Source: Chitinophaga polysaccharea (GTDB lineage: Bacteria; Bacteroidota; Bacteroidia; Chitinophagales; Chitinophagaceae). Taken from it: a stretch of 64,000 nt of DNA. Numbering within the stretch: position 1 is the stretch's first letter; every line of letters begins with the position of its first letter. The stretch spans positions 124,001 through 188,000 of the forward strand of contig NZ_VIWO01000001.1 in NCBI RefSeq assembly GCF_007829335.1. The letters run 5' to 3'. The notes under the pieces are model-generated. The model searched no databases. It saw only the letters and a program-made list of their open reading frames with translations, and had not been told where the DNA came from. Below, piece by piece: positions 55,726 through 64,000 of the stretch. Made by a program: the position numbers and the translations under genes.

Positions 55726-57273
55726 ATGAAGAAAAAACAACCTGCTAAAAAAGGGTTTGGTCCATCCAGGGACAATAAGATGGGTAAAAGCGACAAACCA
55801 GCAGGCAATCGCAACCGCTTTTCCGTTGACGGCGAGAGGCCAGGAAGAGCCTCTGCAAAAGATAGCGGCCATACAGAAGGTAAACCGTCTTTCCGTTCTT
55901 CCCGCTTTGAAGGGGGGAAAACCGGGGATGAAAAGCCTGCATTCCGCAAACGTACTTTCGATAATAACGAGCGTCCAGCCCGTAAACCAGGTTTCTCTGC
56001 CGATGGCCGCAAGCCTGGCTTTGGCGCAGGGGACGATAAACCGAAACGCAGCTTTGGCGAAAGAAGTGAAGATAAACCTAAGCGCAGCTTTGGTGAGAGA
56101 GGCGACGATAAACCTAAACGCAGTTTTGGCGGAAGAAGTGAAGATAAACCTAAGCGCAGCTTTGGTGAGAGAAATGACGATAAGCCTAAACGCAGTTTTG
56201 GTGAGAGAAGCGAGGATAAGCGCGGCGGCGGCTTCAAACGCGACGACAAGCCTGCATTTGGTAAACGCACCGGCGGTGAAGACAAACCGTTACGTAAACG
56301 TACCTACGGCGTTACCAAAAAGAACGATGACAGCGCTTTCCATTTTCACGGCGACAGTAAAAAAGGTGGCAAATCCGCTGACAGAGAGACTCCCAGCGGA
56401 TTTAACCGGAAAAAATTCTTTGATAAAACCAATGAACGTTTTGCTGATAAACAAGACCGGAAAAAACGCATCAAGGTAAAGGATACTGACCACACGTCTG
56501 CCACAAAACCTGCTGCGAAAGATAGCGAAAGTAAGCAAAGCATCTTTGGGCCTGGCGAAATGCCATTGAACAAATTTGTGGCGCACTGCGGTCTTTGCTC
56601 CCGCAGAAAGGCGGTAGACCTGATTAAAGAAGGTAAGGTAACGGTGAATGGTAAAGTAGTTACCGAGCCTGCTACCAAAGTAACCGGCAGCGATCACGTG
56701 ACGATGCAGGATAAAAAAATTACCCCAACCAAAAACCTGATTTATATTCTGCTGAATAAACCCAAAGGTTATATCACTACTACCGATGATCCCGAAGGCC
56801 GCAAAACCGTAATGGACCTGATCCAGGACGCCGCAGAAAATGAAAGGGTGTACCCGGTAGGCCGTTTGGACCGTAACACGTCCGGATTGTTGTTGCTCAC
56901 CAATGACGGAGAACTGGCGCAGCGACTGGCGCATCCTAAACACAATATCAAAAAGATTTACCAGGCAGAACTGGATAAACCCCTTACCAAGGGCGACTTT
57001 GACAAAATTATTGACGGCGTAACCCTGGAAGATGGTGTAGCTGTAGTAGATGCACTGGGTTATGTGGATCCAAAAGACAAAAAGCAGGTGGGTATTGAGA
57101 TACACAGTGGTAAGAACCGTATCGTACGCCGTATTTTTGAACACCTGGAATATACCGTTGAAAAATTGGATCGGGTAATGTATGCGGGTCTGACCAAAAA
57201 AACGTTGAACCGGGGTCAATGGCGCTTTCTCACAGAGAAAGAAGTCATCCTGTTGAAACATTTTAAAAAATAA
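55726..57273 (+). CDS. Pseudouridine synthase, RsuA/RluB family, with long basic repeat extension
   Basis: Protein of 515 residues. The C-terminal half is a standard RsuA/RluB/RluE enzyme: S4 domain (about 280-340; [21 protein letters not shown]) and catalytic domain with D382 in [19 protein letters not shown]. The first 270 residues are basic, low-complexity and rich in K, R, G, F, D and S, with five near-identical 12-residue units ([12 protein letters not shown] and variants) encoded by a 36-base tandem repeat. Such RGG-like tails are common on Bacteroidota RluB proteins and may bind RNA. It starts 59 bases after rlmN and is followed 15 bases on by an RluA-type gene. Confidence 0.92.
   Translation: MKKKQPAKKGFGPSRDNKMGKSDKPAGNRNRFSVDGERPGRASAKDSGHTEGKPSFRSSRFEGGKTGDEKPAFRKRTFDNNERPARKPGFSADGRKPGFGAGDDKPKRSFGERSEDKPKRSFGERGDDKPKRSFGGRSEDKPKRSFGERNDDKPKRSFGERSEDKRGGGFKRDDKPAFGKRTGGEDKPLRKRTYGVTKKNDDSAFHFHGDSKKGGKSADRETPSGFNRKKFFDKTNERFADKQDRKKRIKVKDTDHTSATKPAAKDSESKQSIFGPGEMPLNKFVAHCGLCSRRKAVDLIKEGKVTVNGKVVTEPATKVTGSDHVTMQDKKITPTKNLIYILLNKPKGYITTTDDPEGRKTVMDLIQDAAENERVYPVGRLDRNTSGLLLLTNDGELAQRLAHPKHNIKKIYQAELDKPLTKGDFDKIIDGVTLEDGVAVVDALGYVDPKDKKQVGIEIHSGKNRIVRRIFEHLEYTVEKLDRVMYAGLTKKTLNRGQWRFLTEKEVILLKHFKK
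56035..56214 (+). repeat. Five-copy 36-base in-frame tandem repeat
   Basis: Units at 56035, 56071, 56107, 56143 and 56179, each beginning GATAAxCCxAAxCGCAG and encoding DKPKRSFG(E/G)R plus two residues. Repeat length is a multiple of three, so copy-number change keeps the frame of the pseudouridine synthase gene. Confidence 0.9.
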
Positions 57274-57288
57274 CTGCCGAATAACCTG

Positions 57289-58047
57289 ATGCGATTAGTA
57301 GATCATATTATACTGGAAACACCTGATTTTGTTATCGTGAACAAGCCTGCCGGCATGCTCACGCTACCTGATCGTCATGACAATGAGTTAAGCTCATTAA
57401 TTGCCATCATGAAGAAGGCGTATGGTGAGGTATTCACCGTACACCGGCTGGACCGCGAAACCAGCGGCATCATCCTGTTTGCCCGTAATGAGGCTGCTCA
57501 TAAATATTTCTCCCAGCTGTTTGAAAGCAGGGACGTGAAAAAATTCTACCTGGGCCTGGTAAGCGGTCAGCTGACCACTAAACAGGGGAATGTGAGCGAG
57601 GGCATTATGGAGCACCCGGTACAGAAGGGAAAGATGGTGACCAACCGTAAGGGTAAGCCTTCTTCTACCGACTACGAAGTGCTGGAAGAATTTGGTTTGT
57701 ATAGCCTGGTCAGGATGCAAATTCATACCGGGCGTACGCATCAGATCAGGGTGCACATGAAATTCCTGGGTCATCCTATTGCTGTAGACGAGTTTTATGG
57801 TAGCGCGCAGCCTATACTTTTGTCGACCATCAAGAAGAAATTCAAACTGGGTAAGCATACAGAAGAAGAGCGTCCGTTGTTGAGCCGGCTAGCGCTGCAT
57901 GCGTCGATGCTGGTGTTTAAGGATCAAAACGGAAAGGAATATACCATAGAGGCGCCACTGCCTAAAGATATGAGTGCCTTGCTGACGCAATTGCGGAAGC
58001 ATCGGGGCAAACAGCCTGTTATTGGGGAGGAGCTCTCTGCTGAATAG
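57289..58047 (+). CDS. Pseudouridine synthase, RluA family
   Basis: Enzyme of 252 residues without an S4 domain. The catalytic Asp is D55 in TVHRLDRETSGIILFARN; VNKPAGMLTLP at the start and MQIHTGRTHQIRVHMKFLGHPI in the middle are the RluA signatures. The absence of S4 makes it similar to RluA or TruC-like short members; the target uridine is not predictable. It begins 15 bases after the RluB-like gene stop, so the two are co-transcribed. Confidence 0.92.
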   Translation: MRLVDHIILETPDFVIVNKPAGMLTLPDRHDNELSSLIAIMKKAYGEVFTVHRLDRETSGIILFARNEAAHKYFSQLFESRDVKKFYLGLVSGQLTTKQGNVSEGIMEHPVQKGKMVTNRKGKPSSTDYEVLEEFGLYSLVRMQIHTGRTHQIRVHMKFLGHPIAVDEFYGSAQPILLSTIKKKFKLGKHTEEERPLLSRLALHASMLVFKDQNGKEYTIEAPLPKDMSALLTQLRKHRGKQPVIGEELSAE

Positions 58048-58197
58048 GGCTGTTATAAAGAATGTTGTTTTGTTTGATTTTTTAAGGGTTAGGGGAAACG
58101 GAAGCAGGAAGCTGTTTTTGTTTTCCCTAATCTTTTTTATGCTAATTGCGGGGGAGTCCTATCTATATGGGGTTTGTTTACCAGGCGGGAGAAAAAG

Positions 58198-58228
58198 GGC
58201 AAAAAAAAACGGGGAGAAATCCCCGTTT
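58198..58228 (-). terminator. Terminator of the peroxiredoxin gene
   Basis: Stem AAACGGGG/CCCCGTTT (58207-58214 with 58221-58228) with a 6-base loop, followed on the minus strand by a run of T. It lies between convergent genes; on the plus strand the T run is weak. Confidence 0.7.
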
Positions 58229-58295
58229 CGTAAAAATCAAAAACCAACCATTAAAAAATCTTTATACGTAAAGCCTTTTGCAGGCTACTTCTTCA

Positions 58296-58931
58296 TTATT
58301 TGTTGGGCTGAGGTGTTGTTCTCAGGTAAGGCTTGATAATTTTATGGCCTTTCGGAAAACGGGCAGGAATGTCTGCCGTGGGCACCGCTGCGGTAACGAT
58401 CACATCTTCTCCATCTTTCCAGTCGGCTGGTGTAGCTACGCTGTATTTAGCAGTAAGCTGCAGAGAATCCAGCACGCGCAGTACTTCATGGAAGTTTCTG
58501 CCGGTAGAGGCCGGGTAAGTGATGATCAGTTTCACTTTTTTGTCCGGTCCAATGATAAACAAGGATCTAACAGTAAATGTTTCAGAGGCATTTGGATGAA
58601 TCATGTCATACAGATTTGCCACTGTCTTGTTTTCATCTGCAATAATAGGGAAAGTTACGTCACACTGTTGTGTTTCGTTGATATCATTTATCCAGCTCAG
58701 GTGTTTATCTAGTGGATCTACACTGACAGCCAGTACTTTAGTATTACGTTTCGCGAACTCATCTTTCAGAAGGGCAGTTTTACCAAGCTCGGTAGTACAT
58801 ACCGGAGTAAAGTCTGCCGGGTGAGAAAATAAGATACCCCAGCCATCACCAAGGAATTCATAAAAATCTATCTCTCCTAAAGTGGTATTAGCCTTAAAGT
58901 TTGGAGCAACATCGCCCAGTCTTAAACTCAT
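58296..58931 (-). CDS. Peroxiredoxin, 1-Cys (Prx6) type
   Basis: Thiol peroxidase of 211 residues. The peroxidatic Cys is C45 in PADFTPVCTTELG; the PVCTTE wording and the long C-terminal domain (about 160-211) place it in the Prx6 group, which lacks a resolving Cys. It reduces hydrogen peroxide and organic hydroperoxides. It is convergent with the RluA-type gene. The TATTTTTG at 58952-58959 (minus) is a possible -7 but its upstream partner is badly spaced. Confidence 0.93.
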   Translation of the reverse strand: MSLRLGDVAPNFKANTTLGEIDFYEFLGDGWGILFSHPADFTPVCTTELGKTALLKDEFAKRNTKVLAVSVDPLDKHLSWINDINETQQCDVTFPIIADENKTVANLYDMIHPNASETFTVRSLFIIGPDKKVKLIITYPASTGRNFHEVLRVLDSLQLTAKYSVATPADWKDGEDVIVTAAVPTADIPARFPKGHKIIKPYLRTTPQPNK

Positions 58932-59145
58932 AGTTCTGCGATTTTATTGACCAAAAATAACCTTTTCCTACAAAATTTATAGACTTCTAGGGATTTTTTT
59001 CTCAATTTTGCCGATTTTTTTTCATGGGGAGGGGAATTGGGGCTAACAAACAATGTTTAACAGGGTTCAATCAACGGATAGAAAAGGGGTTCATACAACA
59101 GCTGAAAGGGGTTATTCAATAGATAAAAATATGGCTAACAAGGGG

Positions 59146-59778
59146 TTAAGTATTTGAGGTATGTAGCTGCCAGGCATAATAAGCCATGCTGAACTTATAG
59201 TCATTTTCCAGACCGGCCTTCATTCTGGCAGCTTCATCCCCGAGTTCAATCTCAATAAATCCAAGGTATAGGTTATAGGCATCATGAAGTAATTGGATAC
59301 AATACTCCATTTTCTCGTTATCTTCTCCCTGCAGGCGGGCTGCGGGTGGTAAAGTAGGCGGTACCGGCACGATGGGCATTTGTATTACCCGTTCTATATA
59401 ATAGCACTCTTCATCCGCATAGGCTTCCCAGTTGTCGTCCTGTTGCAGACATGGACGGCGCATATAAAAAATAAGGTTGTCAAAAACTACGGCGGTTCCC
59501 AATTCCGCTTCCAGGTCGATTATATCCGGGATACGGCGCATATCTTCCAGTTTTTTCACAATGGTCATTTGTACCGCATCGTGTTTATCCTGCCCGAAAC
59601 GCAGCATGGTATTCATGACTTCATACGTAGTTACAAAATCACAGGGATACCACACATCATCCTGCAGCAACTGGCCCCAGAGCGTCAGGTAATTGGAATC
59701 ATCCATGATGATTTGCCCAATTGAAATCGCCTGCATTTGTGTAATGGCTGTAGTTGTATTTACTTGATTCATAACCAT
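59146..59778 (-). CDS. Uncharacterised cytosolic protein, divergent from WYL regulator
   Basis: Not recognised. From the ATG at 59778 the protein is 210 residues (a second ATG at 59772 follows; an upstream one at 59820 is less likely). It is acidic, with no signal peptide or membrane helix. There are three or more tryptophans and a Pro-rich stretch (MPIVPVPPTLPPAA, about 135-150) separating an N-terminal alpha/beta part from a C-terminal helical part (CIQLLHDAYNLYLGFIEIEL). The neighbouring divergent WYL regulator may control it. Confidence 0.6.
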   Translation of the reverse strand: MVMNQVNTTTAITQMQAISIGQIIMDDSNYLTLWGQLLQDDVWYPCDFVTTYEVMNTMLRFGQDKHDAVQMTIVKKLEDMRRIPDIIDLEAELGTAVVFDNLIFYMRRPCLQQDDNWEAYADEECYYIERVIQMPIVPVPPTLPPAARLQGEDNEKMEYCIQLLHDAYNLYLGFIEIELGDEAARMKAGLENDYKFSMAYYAWQLHTSNT

Positions 59779-59911
59779 TCCGTTTTGATAACAATACAAA
59801 TCTAGCTGCGCTGCACGCATGGAATTTGCGTAGTGATCTTTTCGCTATATTTTTTTTATCCTTATTTGCAAAAGCAGGAATTGCTTATTTTTATTATCTA
59901 AATTTTATCTA

Positions 59912-60916
59912 TTGCCAAAGAACAAAGATGCGGTGTCGCGCTACCGTTGGATCGATGAGCGACTGCGCAGCAAACAGAAACCCAAACCTACCCTGGACAA
60001 CCTGATTGAATATGTATCTGATAAAATGGGAGCGGGCATCTCCGTTCGTACCATACAGAAGGATTTACAGGACATGCGACAGGATCCGGAATTAAACTAC
60101 ATGGCGCCTATCGTATACGACCGTAGCAGCGGCACCTACCGGTACGCAGATGAAAGTTTTTCCATCAGTAATTCCCCTATTGAAGAAGCAGATCTGCAGG
60201 GGTTGGAAATTGCTATTGGCATATTAGAACAATTCCGCAGTTTACCGGTAGTACAACAATTTGAAGATGCTATTCTCAAAATAGCCGCCAGCCTGAAAAT
60301 GAACCGGGAAGCGCTGCAACATAAAGGCCTGATTAAATTTGCCCGCGCCTCTCAATACAAAGGCGCCGAACATATCCCCGAGATTGTAGACGCCATAAAA
60401 AACCTGGAAATCATCCGGATTGCCTACCAGAGCTTTGAACGCGACGAGCCCAAGGAACACTGGGTAGAACCTTATCACCTGCGAGAATATCAACACCGCT
60501 TTTACCTGATCGGCAAAAGCCAGCAGACCAGGGGCGGCGCTGTTATTACGTTTGCGCTGGACAGAATTGTGAAGCTCTGGCCTACCATGAAACATTTTGA
60601 TGAAAAGAACTTCGATGATGCCAGCTATTTCAAGCATGCTGTTGGCATTACCGTACATGATGGGGAACCCGAACATGTTTTGCTGAGCTTTGCCCCTAAA
60701 CAGGGCAAGTACGTTAAATCACAGCCTATACACGCTTCGCAGGAAGTAGTGGAGGATAATGACCAGGAATGTCGTATATCCCTTAATGTTGTTATCAACC
60801 CCGAGCTCACCATGACCTTGCTCAGCTATGGCGCCCAGGTAAAAGTGCTGCAGCCAGCCCACCTGGCAAAAAAAATGGCCGAAGAGGCAATAGCCATGGC
60901 CAAATTGTATAAATAA
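59912..60916 (+). CDS. WYL-domain transcriptional regulator (YafY type), TTG start
   Basis: Protein of 334 residues. The N-terminal winged helix (about 5-75; ISVRTIQKDLQDMR) binds DNA; the WYL domain (about 165-240; RIAYQSF and HWVEPYHLREYQHRFYLIG) is thought to sense a ligand such as a nucleic acid or nucleotide; a C-terminal WCX-like extension ends the protein. There is no ATG in the open frame before the coding part, so I take TTG at 59912. It diverges from the unknown gene at 59778, with about 130 bases between them. Confidence 0.86.
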   Translation: MPKNKDAVSRYRWIDERLRSKQKPKPTLDNLIEYVSDKMGAGISVRTIQKDLQDMRQDPELNYMAPIVYDRSSGTYRYADESFSISNSPIEEADLQGLEIAIGILEQFRSLPVVQQFEDAILKIAASLKMNREALQHKGLIKFARASQYKGAEHIPEIVDAIKNLEIIRIAYQSFERDEPKEHWVEPYHLREYQHRFYLIGKSQQTRGGAVITFALDRIVKLWPTMKHFDEKNFDDASYFKHAVGITVHDGEPEHVLLSFAPKQGKYVKSQPIHASQEVVEDNDQECRISLNVVINPELTMTLLSYGAQVKVLQPAHLAKKMAEEAIAMAKLYK

Positions 60917-60934
60917 TATTTGTATACAGAAGAT

Positions 60935-60976
60935 ATACGCTGGCGGGGCGTGTCAATCAGCATTCCACCAGCGTAT
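60935..60976. terminator. Bidirectional terminator between the WYL and LolA-like genes
   Basis: Nine-base arms ATACGCTGG/CCAGCGTAT (60935-60943 with 60968-60976) around a 24-base loop, between convergent stops at 60916 and 60989. Confidence 0.5.
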
Positions 60977-60988
60977 GTCCATAATTCT

Positions 60989-61705
60989 TTATTGCGGTTT
61001 AGCAAACAGCGTATCTGCTACCGGTGTATTCACATCTACCTTCGACACATTTATTTTAACATCGCCCGGCGTTTGTGTGGTAGTGGCCGCATAGGCGTAG
61101 CCTTCCGGCGTTTTCTTGTAATCAGACATCAGTAATACCAGCTCCAGTGACTGCCCTTTGATATTAATATTATTCACTGTTTTCACAATCAGGAAGGTAT
61201 TGGCATCAATGTAAACATCTCCTGTAGAGCCGCCGTCCCCGATCACTTTCAGCTTATAGGCCGGTATGCCATTCACCTCTTCCTTACCTGATAATTCTAT
61301 CTTCTTTCCTTTGTTTTTATAATCGTACAGTTCTCCTCTCAGATCCAGCTGCGGTTGCATGATTTTCAGGGTAGCGCTATCCATATCCTGGGGTGCCGTT
61401 TGCATCATTACCGGCATCAGGCTCCATCCGGCAGACCGGGTTACTACCTGTATATTGTTGCTTCCCATCACATTGAATTCCAGCCGCATGCCTTCATTCT
61501 GCTTTACCCATTTCTTGATGGGTACAGATTGCCCCTGCACTTCCATACTTCCCTCTACATATTGCGTTTTCAGGTCTTTCAATTTTGCTTCTCCACCCAT
61601 TGCAGCGGTATTCTTTGCAATAATTTCGTCGGCAGTCTGGGCGTAAGTGCTGATTCCTGTTATCAGAAGGGCAGCCAGCAACGCGTAAGATTTAATCCTT
61701 GTCAT
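60989..61705 (-). CDS. Exported LolA-like (outer-membrane lipoprotein-sorting type) protein
   Basis: Exported protein of 238 residues with a signal peptide (ending STYAQ). The mature part starts TADEIIAKNTAAMGGEAKLKDL, as in many Bacteroidota LolA/LppX-fold proteins, and continues as alternating beta strands (IELSGKEEVNGIPAYKLKVIGDGG, DVYIDANTFLIVKT). It may carry a lipid or lipoprotein, but these proteins are often of unknown role. It stands alone between the WYL gene and adenine deaminase. Confidence 0.75.
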   Translation of the reverse strand: MTRIKSYALLAALLITGISTYAQTADEIIAKNTAAMGGEAKLKDLKTQYVEGSMEVQGQSVPIKKWVKQNEGMRLEFNVMGSNNIQVVTRSAGWSLMPVMMQTAPQDMDSATLKIMQPQLDLRGELYDYKNKGKKIELSGKEEVNGIPAYKLKVIGDGGSTGDVYIDANTFLIVKTVNNINIKGQSLELVLLMSDYKKTPEGYAYAATTTQTPGDVKINVSKVDVNTPVADTLFAKPQ

Positions 61706-61825
61706 AAATACGTTTTTGATATTCGTTTCTTTGGTAACTAAAGATAACCAAAAAACATCTCCCCCAACAGTTTACCAAAAAATACGCCAGGGTCGAAAAT
61801 GCCGCCTATTCCTTAGCTTTACGGC

Positions 61826-63469
61826 ATGAATACATTCCAGATATCGGGCAACCTGGTGGATATCCTGCAAGCCGAAATTTACCCTGCTACCCTGCATATT
61901 GAAAACGGCCGCATAGCCAGGATTACACGCGATAGCCAATCTTACTCCAACTACCTGCTACCGGGCTTTACAGACGCGCATGTACATGTGGAAAGCTCTA
62001 TGCTCATTCCTTCCGAATTTGCCCGGATGGCTGTTGTACATGGTACCATTGCTACCGTCAGCGACCCGCATGAAATAGCCAATGTAATGGGCGTTGCCGG
62101 TGTTACTTATATGCTGGAAAATGGTAAACAGGTACCCTTCCGGTTCAACTTTGGCGCCCCATCCTGTGTGCCGGCCACCACTTTTGAAACCGCCGGCGCC
62201 ACCGTTACAGTGGCTGATATCGAAGCCCTGTTGGCAAGACCCGACATCGGGTATCTTACGGAAATGATGAATTTCCCGGGAGTACTGCATAAAGATCCGG
62301 AAGTGATGGCTAAAATCGCCGCTGCAAAAAAAGCAGGTAAGCCTGTCGACGGCCATGCACCGGGACTTAGAGGCGATGCCGCCCGCGACTATATTGCCGC
62401 AGGCATCAGCACCGACCACGAATGTTTTACTATGGAAGAAGCGTTGGATAAATTAAAGTATGGGATGCACATCCTTATCCGGGAAGGAAGTGCCGCCAAA
62501 AATTTTGAGGCATTATACCCTTTACTGAATGACTATGCCGACCATATTATGTTTTGCAGCGATGATAAACACCCTGACAACCTGGAAGAAGGGCATATTA
62601 ACCTGCTGGTAAAGAGAGCGCTGGCACATGGTATAGATCTCTTTAAAATACTACGCGCCGCCTGTATCAACCCAGTTGTACATTACAAGCTGGATAACGG
62701 CCTGCTGAAGGAAAATGATCCGGCTGATTTTATTGTGGTAGATAACCTGGAAGATTTCAGCATACTGGCCACTTATATCGATGGGGTAAAAGTTGCGGAA
62801 AATGGGCATACGCTCATACCCAGCATTGCATCAGCTCCTGTGAATAATTTCATATGTAACCCTGTGAAGCCGGCAGACTTCCGTATACCGGTCAACAACA
62901 TCCATGACACTGAAGTAAGTGCCAGGGTGATAGCAGCGCTCGATGGTCAGCTGATTACCAGTTCTCTACAGGAATTACTCCCGGTAGCCGAAGGAAACGT
63001 GCAAAACAGTATACCAAAAGATGTGCTGAAACTGGCCGTAGTAAACCGTTACCGGCAGGCGGCTCCCGCAATGGCATTTATCCATGGATTTGGGCTGCAA
63101 CAGGGCGCCATCGCCTCCTCGGTAGCGCACGACAGTCATAACATCATTGCTGTGGGTACCGACGACGAAAGCCTGGCCGCCGCTATCAACGCGGTAATAG
63201 CTGAGCAAGGGGGTATCAGCGTGGTAAACGGCGGCGACACTGCCGTATTGCCCCTGCCGGTCGCCGGTTTGATGAGTAACCTCGACGGCTATACGGTGGC
63301 GGCACAATACGGTACCCTAGATAAAGCGGCCAAAGCCCTCGGTTCCCGGCTGGCATCGCCCTTCATGACATTGTCCTTTATGGCGTTACTGGTGATTCCT
63401 CATTTGAAACTAAGCGATCTTGGCTTGTTTGATGGGGATAAATTCCAGCTCCTGGAGAAAAACTTCTAA
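61826..63469 (+). CDS. ade: Adenine deaminase
   Basis: Amidohydrolase-fold enzyme of 547 residues converting adenine to hypoxanthine in purine salvage. The metal site begins with TDAHVHVESSMLIP; DPHEIANVMG, CFSDDKHPDNL (here read as FCSDDKHP) and the C-terminal domain start HGFGLQQGAIASSVAHDSHNIIAVG are typical of Ade rather than of adenosine deaminase. It is convergent with anmK; their stops are 6 bases apart. Confidence 0.95.
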   Translation: MNTFQISGNLVDILQAEIYPATLHIENGRIARITRDSQSYSNYLLPGFTDAHVHVESSMLIPSEFARMAVVHGTIATVSDPHEIANVMGVAGVTYMLENGKQVPFRFNFGAPSCVPATTFETAGATVTVADIEALLARPDIGYLTEMMNFPGVLHKDPEVMAKIAAAKKAGKPVDGHAPGLRGDAARDYIAAGISTDHECFTMEEALDKLKYGMHILIREGSAAKNFEALYPLLNDYADHIMFCSDDKHPDNLEEGHINLLVKRALAHGIDLFKILRAACINPVVHYKLDNGLLKENDPADFIVVDNLEDFSILATYIDGVKVAENGHTLIPSIASAPVNNFICNPVKPADFRIPVNNIHDTEVSARVIAALDGQLITSSLQELLPVAEGNVQNSIPKDVLKLAVVNRYRQAAPAMAFIHGFGLQQGAIASSVAHDSHNIIAVGTDDESLAAAINAVIAEQGGISVVNGGDTAVLPLPVAGLMSNLDGYTVAAQYGTLDKAAKALGSRLASPFMTLSFMALLVIPHLKLSDLGLFDGDKFQLLEKNF

Positions 63470-63475
63470 TACTGT

Positions 63476-64000
63476 TTACCGGCTCGTCCAGAGTGCTCCA
63501 TTGATGGAGTCTCTTGATGCGCCGGTGACACCGCTTAAGATATTATCTTCCTGTCTCCAGCGCAAAGTACCTATCAGCGCCATAATCAAGGCTTCTTTAA
63601 AATTAACCGTCAGTGCATCGGGCACTTCTACTGTAATTTCCAGGGGCTCCAGTTGTTGTTGTATCGTGTTTACCAGGAAGGTATTGAATGCCCCGCCGCC
63701 GGTAACGAGCATTTTACCGGGCCCTTCCGGCATATTTTCTTTCAGTGCTTTTACGGCCTGTGCTACCTGTGCTGCAATATGTTCTACATAGGTACGCAGT
63801 TTACCTTGTACAGAAATACGCAAAGGCGCTATCATAGGCAGGATGGTATCGGTACCGAAGTCGTTGGCGAGCGATTTGGGCCATGAAGCAGCGTAATAAG
63901 GCAGGCTGTTCAGCTGATTCAACAACACCACATCTGCAACGCCACCGGCCGCCAGGGCGCCGCCATCGTCGTAAGGTTTATTCAACGCCGCTGCCAGGGA
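63476..64000 (-). CDS. anmK: Anhydro-N-acetylmuramic acid kinase AnmK, 5' end outside window
   Basis: C-terminal part of the enzyme that phosphorylates and opens anhydro-N-acetylmuramic acid for peptidoglycan recycling. The frame stays open to base 64000, so the TTG at 63985 is not the start. Visible signatures are NKPYDDGGALAA, YYAASWPKSLANDFG and the ATP-domain motif MLVTGGGAFNTFL, with the acidic tail KEALIMALIGTLRW. About 175 of an expected 350-370 residues are present. The gene is convergent with ade. Confidence 0.92.
   Translation of the reverse strand, partial: SLAAALNKPYDDGGALAAGGVADVVLLNQLNSLPYYAASWPKSLANDFGTDTILPMIAPLRISVQGKLRTYVEHIAAQVAQAVKALKENMPEGPGKMLVTGGGAFNTFLVNTIQQQLEPLEITVEVPDALTVNFKEALIMALIGTLRWRQEDNILSGVTGASRDSINGALWTSR

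Noticed and set aside
55713..56285. Open frame on the minus strand opposite the repeat tail, with [10 protein letters not shown] repeats
   Set aside because: It is the antisense image of the 36-base tandem repeat in the pseudouridine synthase gene; no family match and no start context.
56290..57261. Open frame of about 320 codons on the minus strand across the pseudouridine synthase gene
   Set aside because: The plus-strand gene has clear S4 and catalytic motifs; the antisense product resembles nothing and lacks promoter signals.

Overview
The window reads as ordinary chromosome from a member of the Bacteroidota, most likely a Chitinophaga-like member of the Chitinophagaceae. The pointers are: many starts preceded by a TAnnTTTG -7 element (several with TTTG or TTG about 19 bases further upstream) and few good Shine-Dalgarno sites; a TonB-dependent receptor with an N-terminal carboxypeptidase-D-like plug; a DUF4293 membrane protein; OprO/P-type porin; DUF3857/transglutaminase and alpha-2-macroglobulin giants; and split Bacteroidota-style ATP synthase gene order. 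The genus is an inference. I see no tRNA, rRNA, insertion sequence, integrase or CRISPR array, and no block whose composition looks foreign.

Layout. 1-6.5 kb: 3' part of ruvC, an orphan OmpR-type response regulator, HIT protein, greA, a D-2-hydroxyacid dehydrogenase overlapping rsmA, pdxA, and a small winged-helix regulator. 5.5-8.7 kb: TonB-dependent receptor followed by a 216-residue exported protein and the regulator, all on the minus strand. 8.8-13.3 kb: ATP synthase operon atpB-atpE-atpF-atpH-atpA, ending in a strong terminator without atpG. 13.5-21.5 kb: a 1254-residue TPR/DUF3857/transglutaminase protein, an MsbA-like ABC exporter and a 732-residue exported protein with a possible caspase/separase-like His/Cys pair. 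21.9-25.2 kb: a PhoB/PhoR-like pair convergent with a phosphate-selective porin; both have Pho-box-like direct repeats in front of a -7 element. 25.3-31 kb: AraC regulator, then a tight minus-strand operon of glucosaminidase, two SGNH hydrolases and an MBOAT acyltransferase, a candidate cell-envelope glycan O-acetylation system.

31.3-46.7 kb: aspS, FAD oxidoreductase, a 2017-residue alpha-2-macroglobulin with an intact CxEQ thioester and a SusC-like signature in its central linker, sucD, MlaF/MlaE without an adjacent MlaD, an unnamed protein with kinase-fold signatures, and the malic enzyme-phosphotransacetylase fusion. 46.8-64 kb: DUF4293 protein, uvrA, an ECF sigma factor with a clear promoter, thiolase, an M23 peptidase fused to C-terminal tandem repeats, rlmN, two pseudouridine synthases (the first with a five-copy 36-base tandem repeat), 1-Cys peroxiredoxin, an unknown protein divergent from a WYL regulator, a LolA-like protein, adenine deaminase and the 3' part of anmK.

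Most genes are housekeeping. The less explained parts are a three-copy family of about 100-base palindromes at gene ends (5.4, 19.2 and 44.3 kb), the O-acetylation island, the kinase-like protein, the possible clan CD peptidase, the SusC-like patch in the macroglobulin, and the palindrome sitting inside the TonB-receptor promoter.
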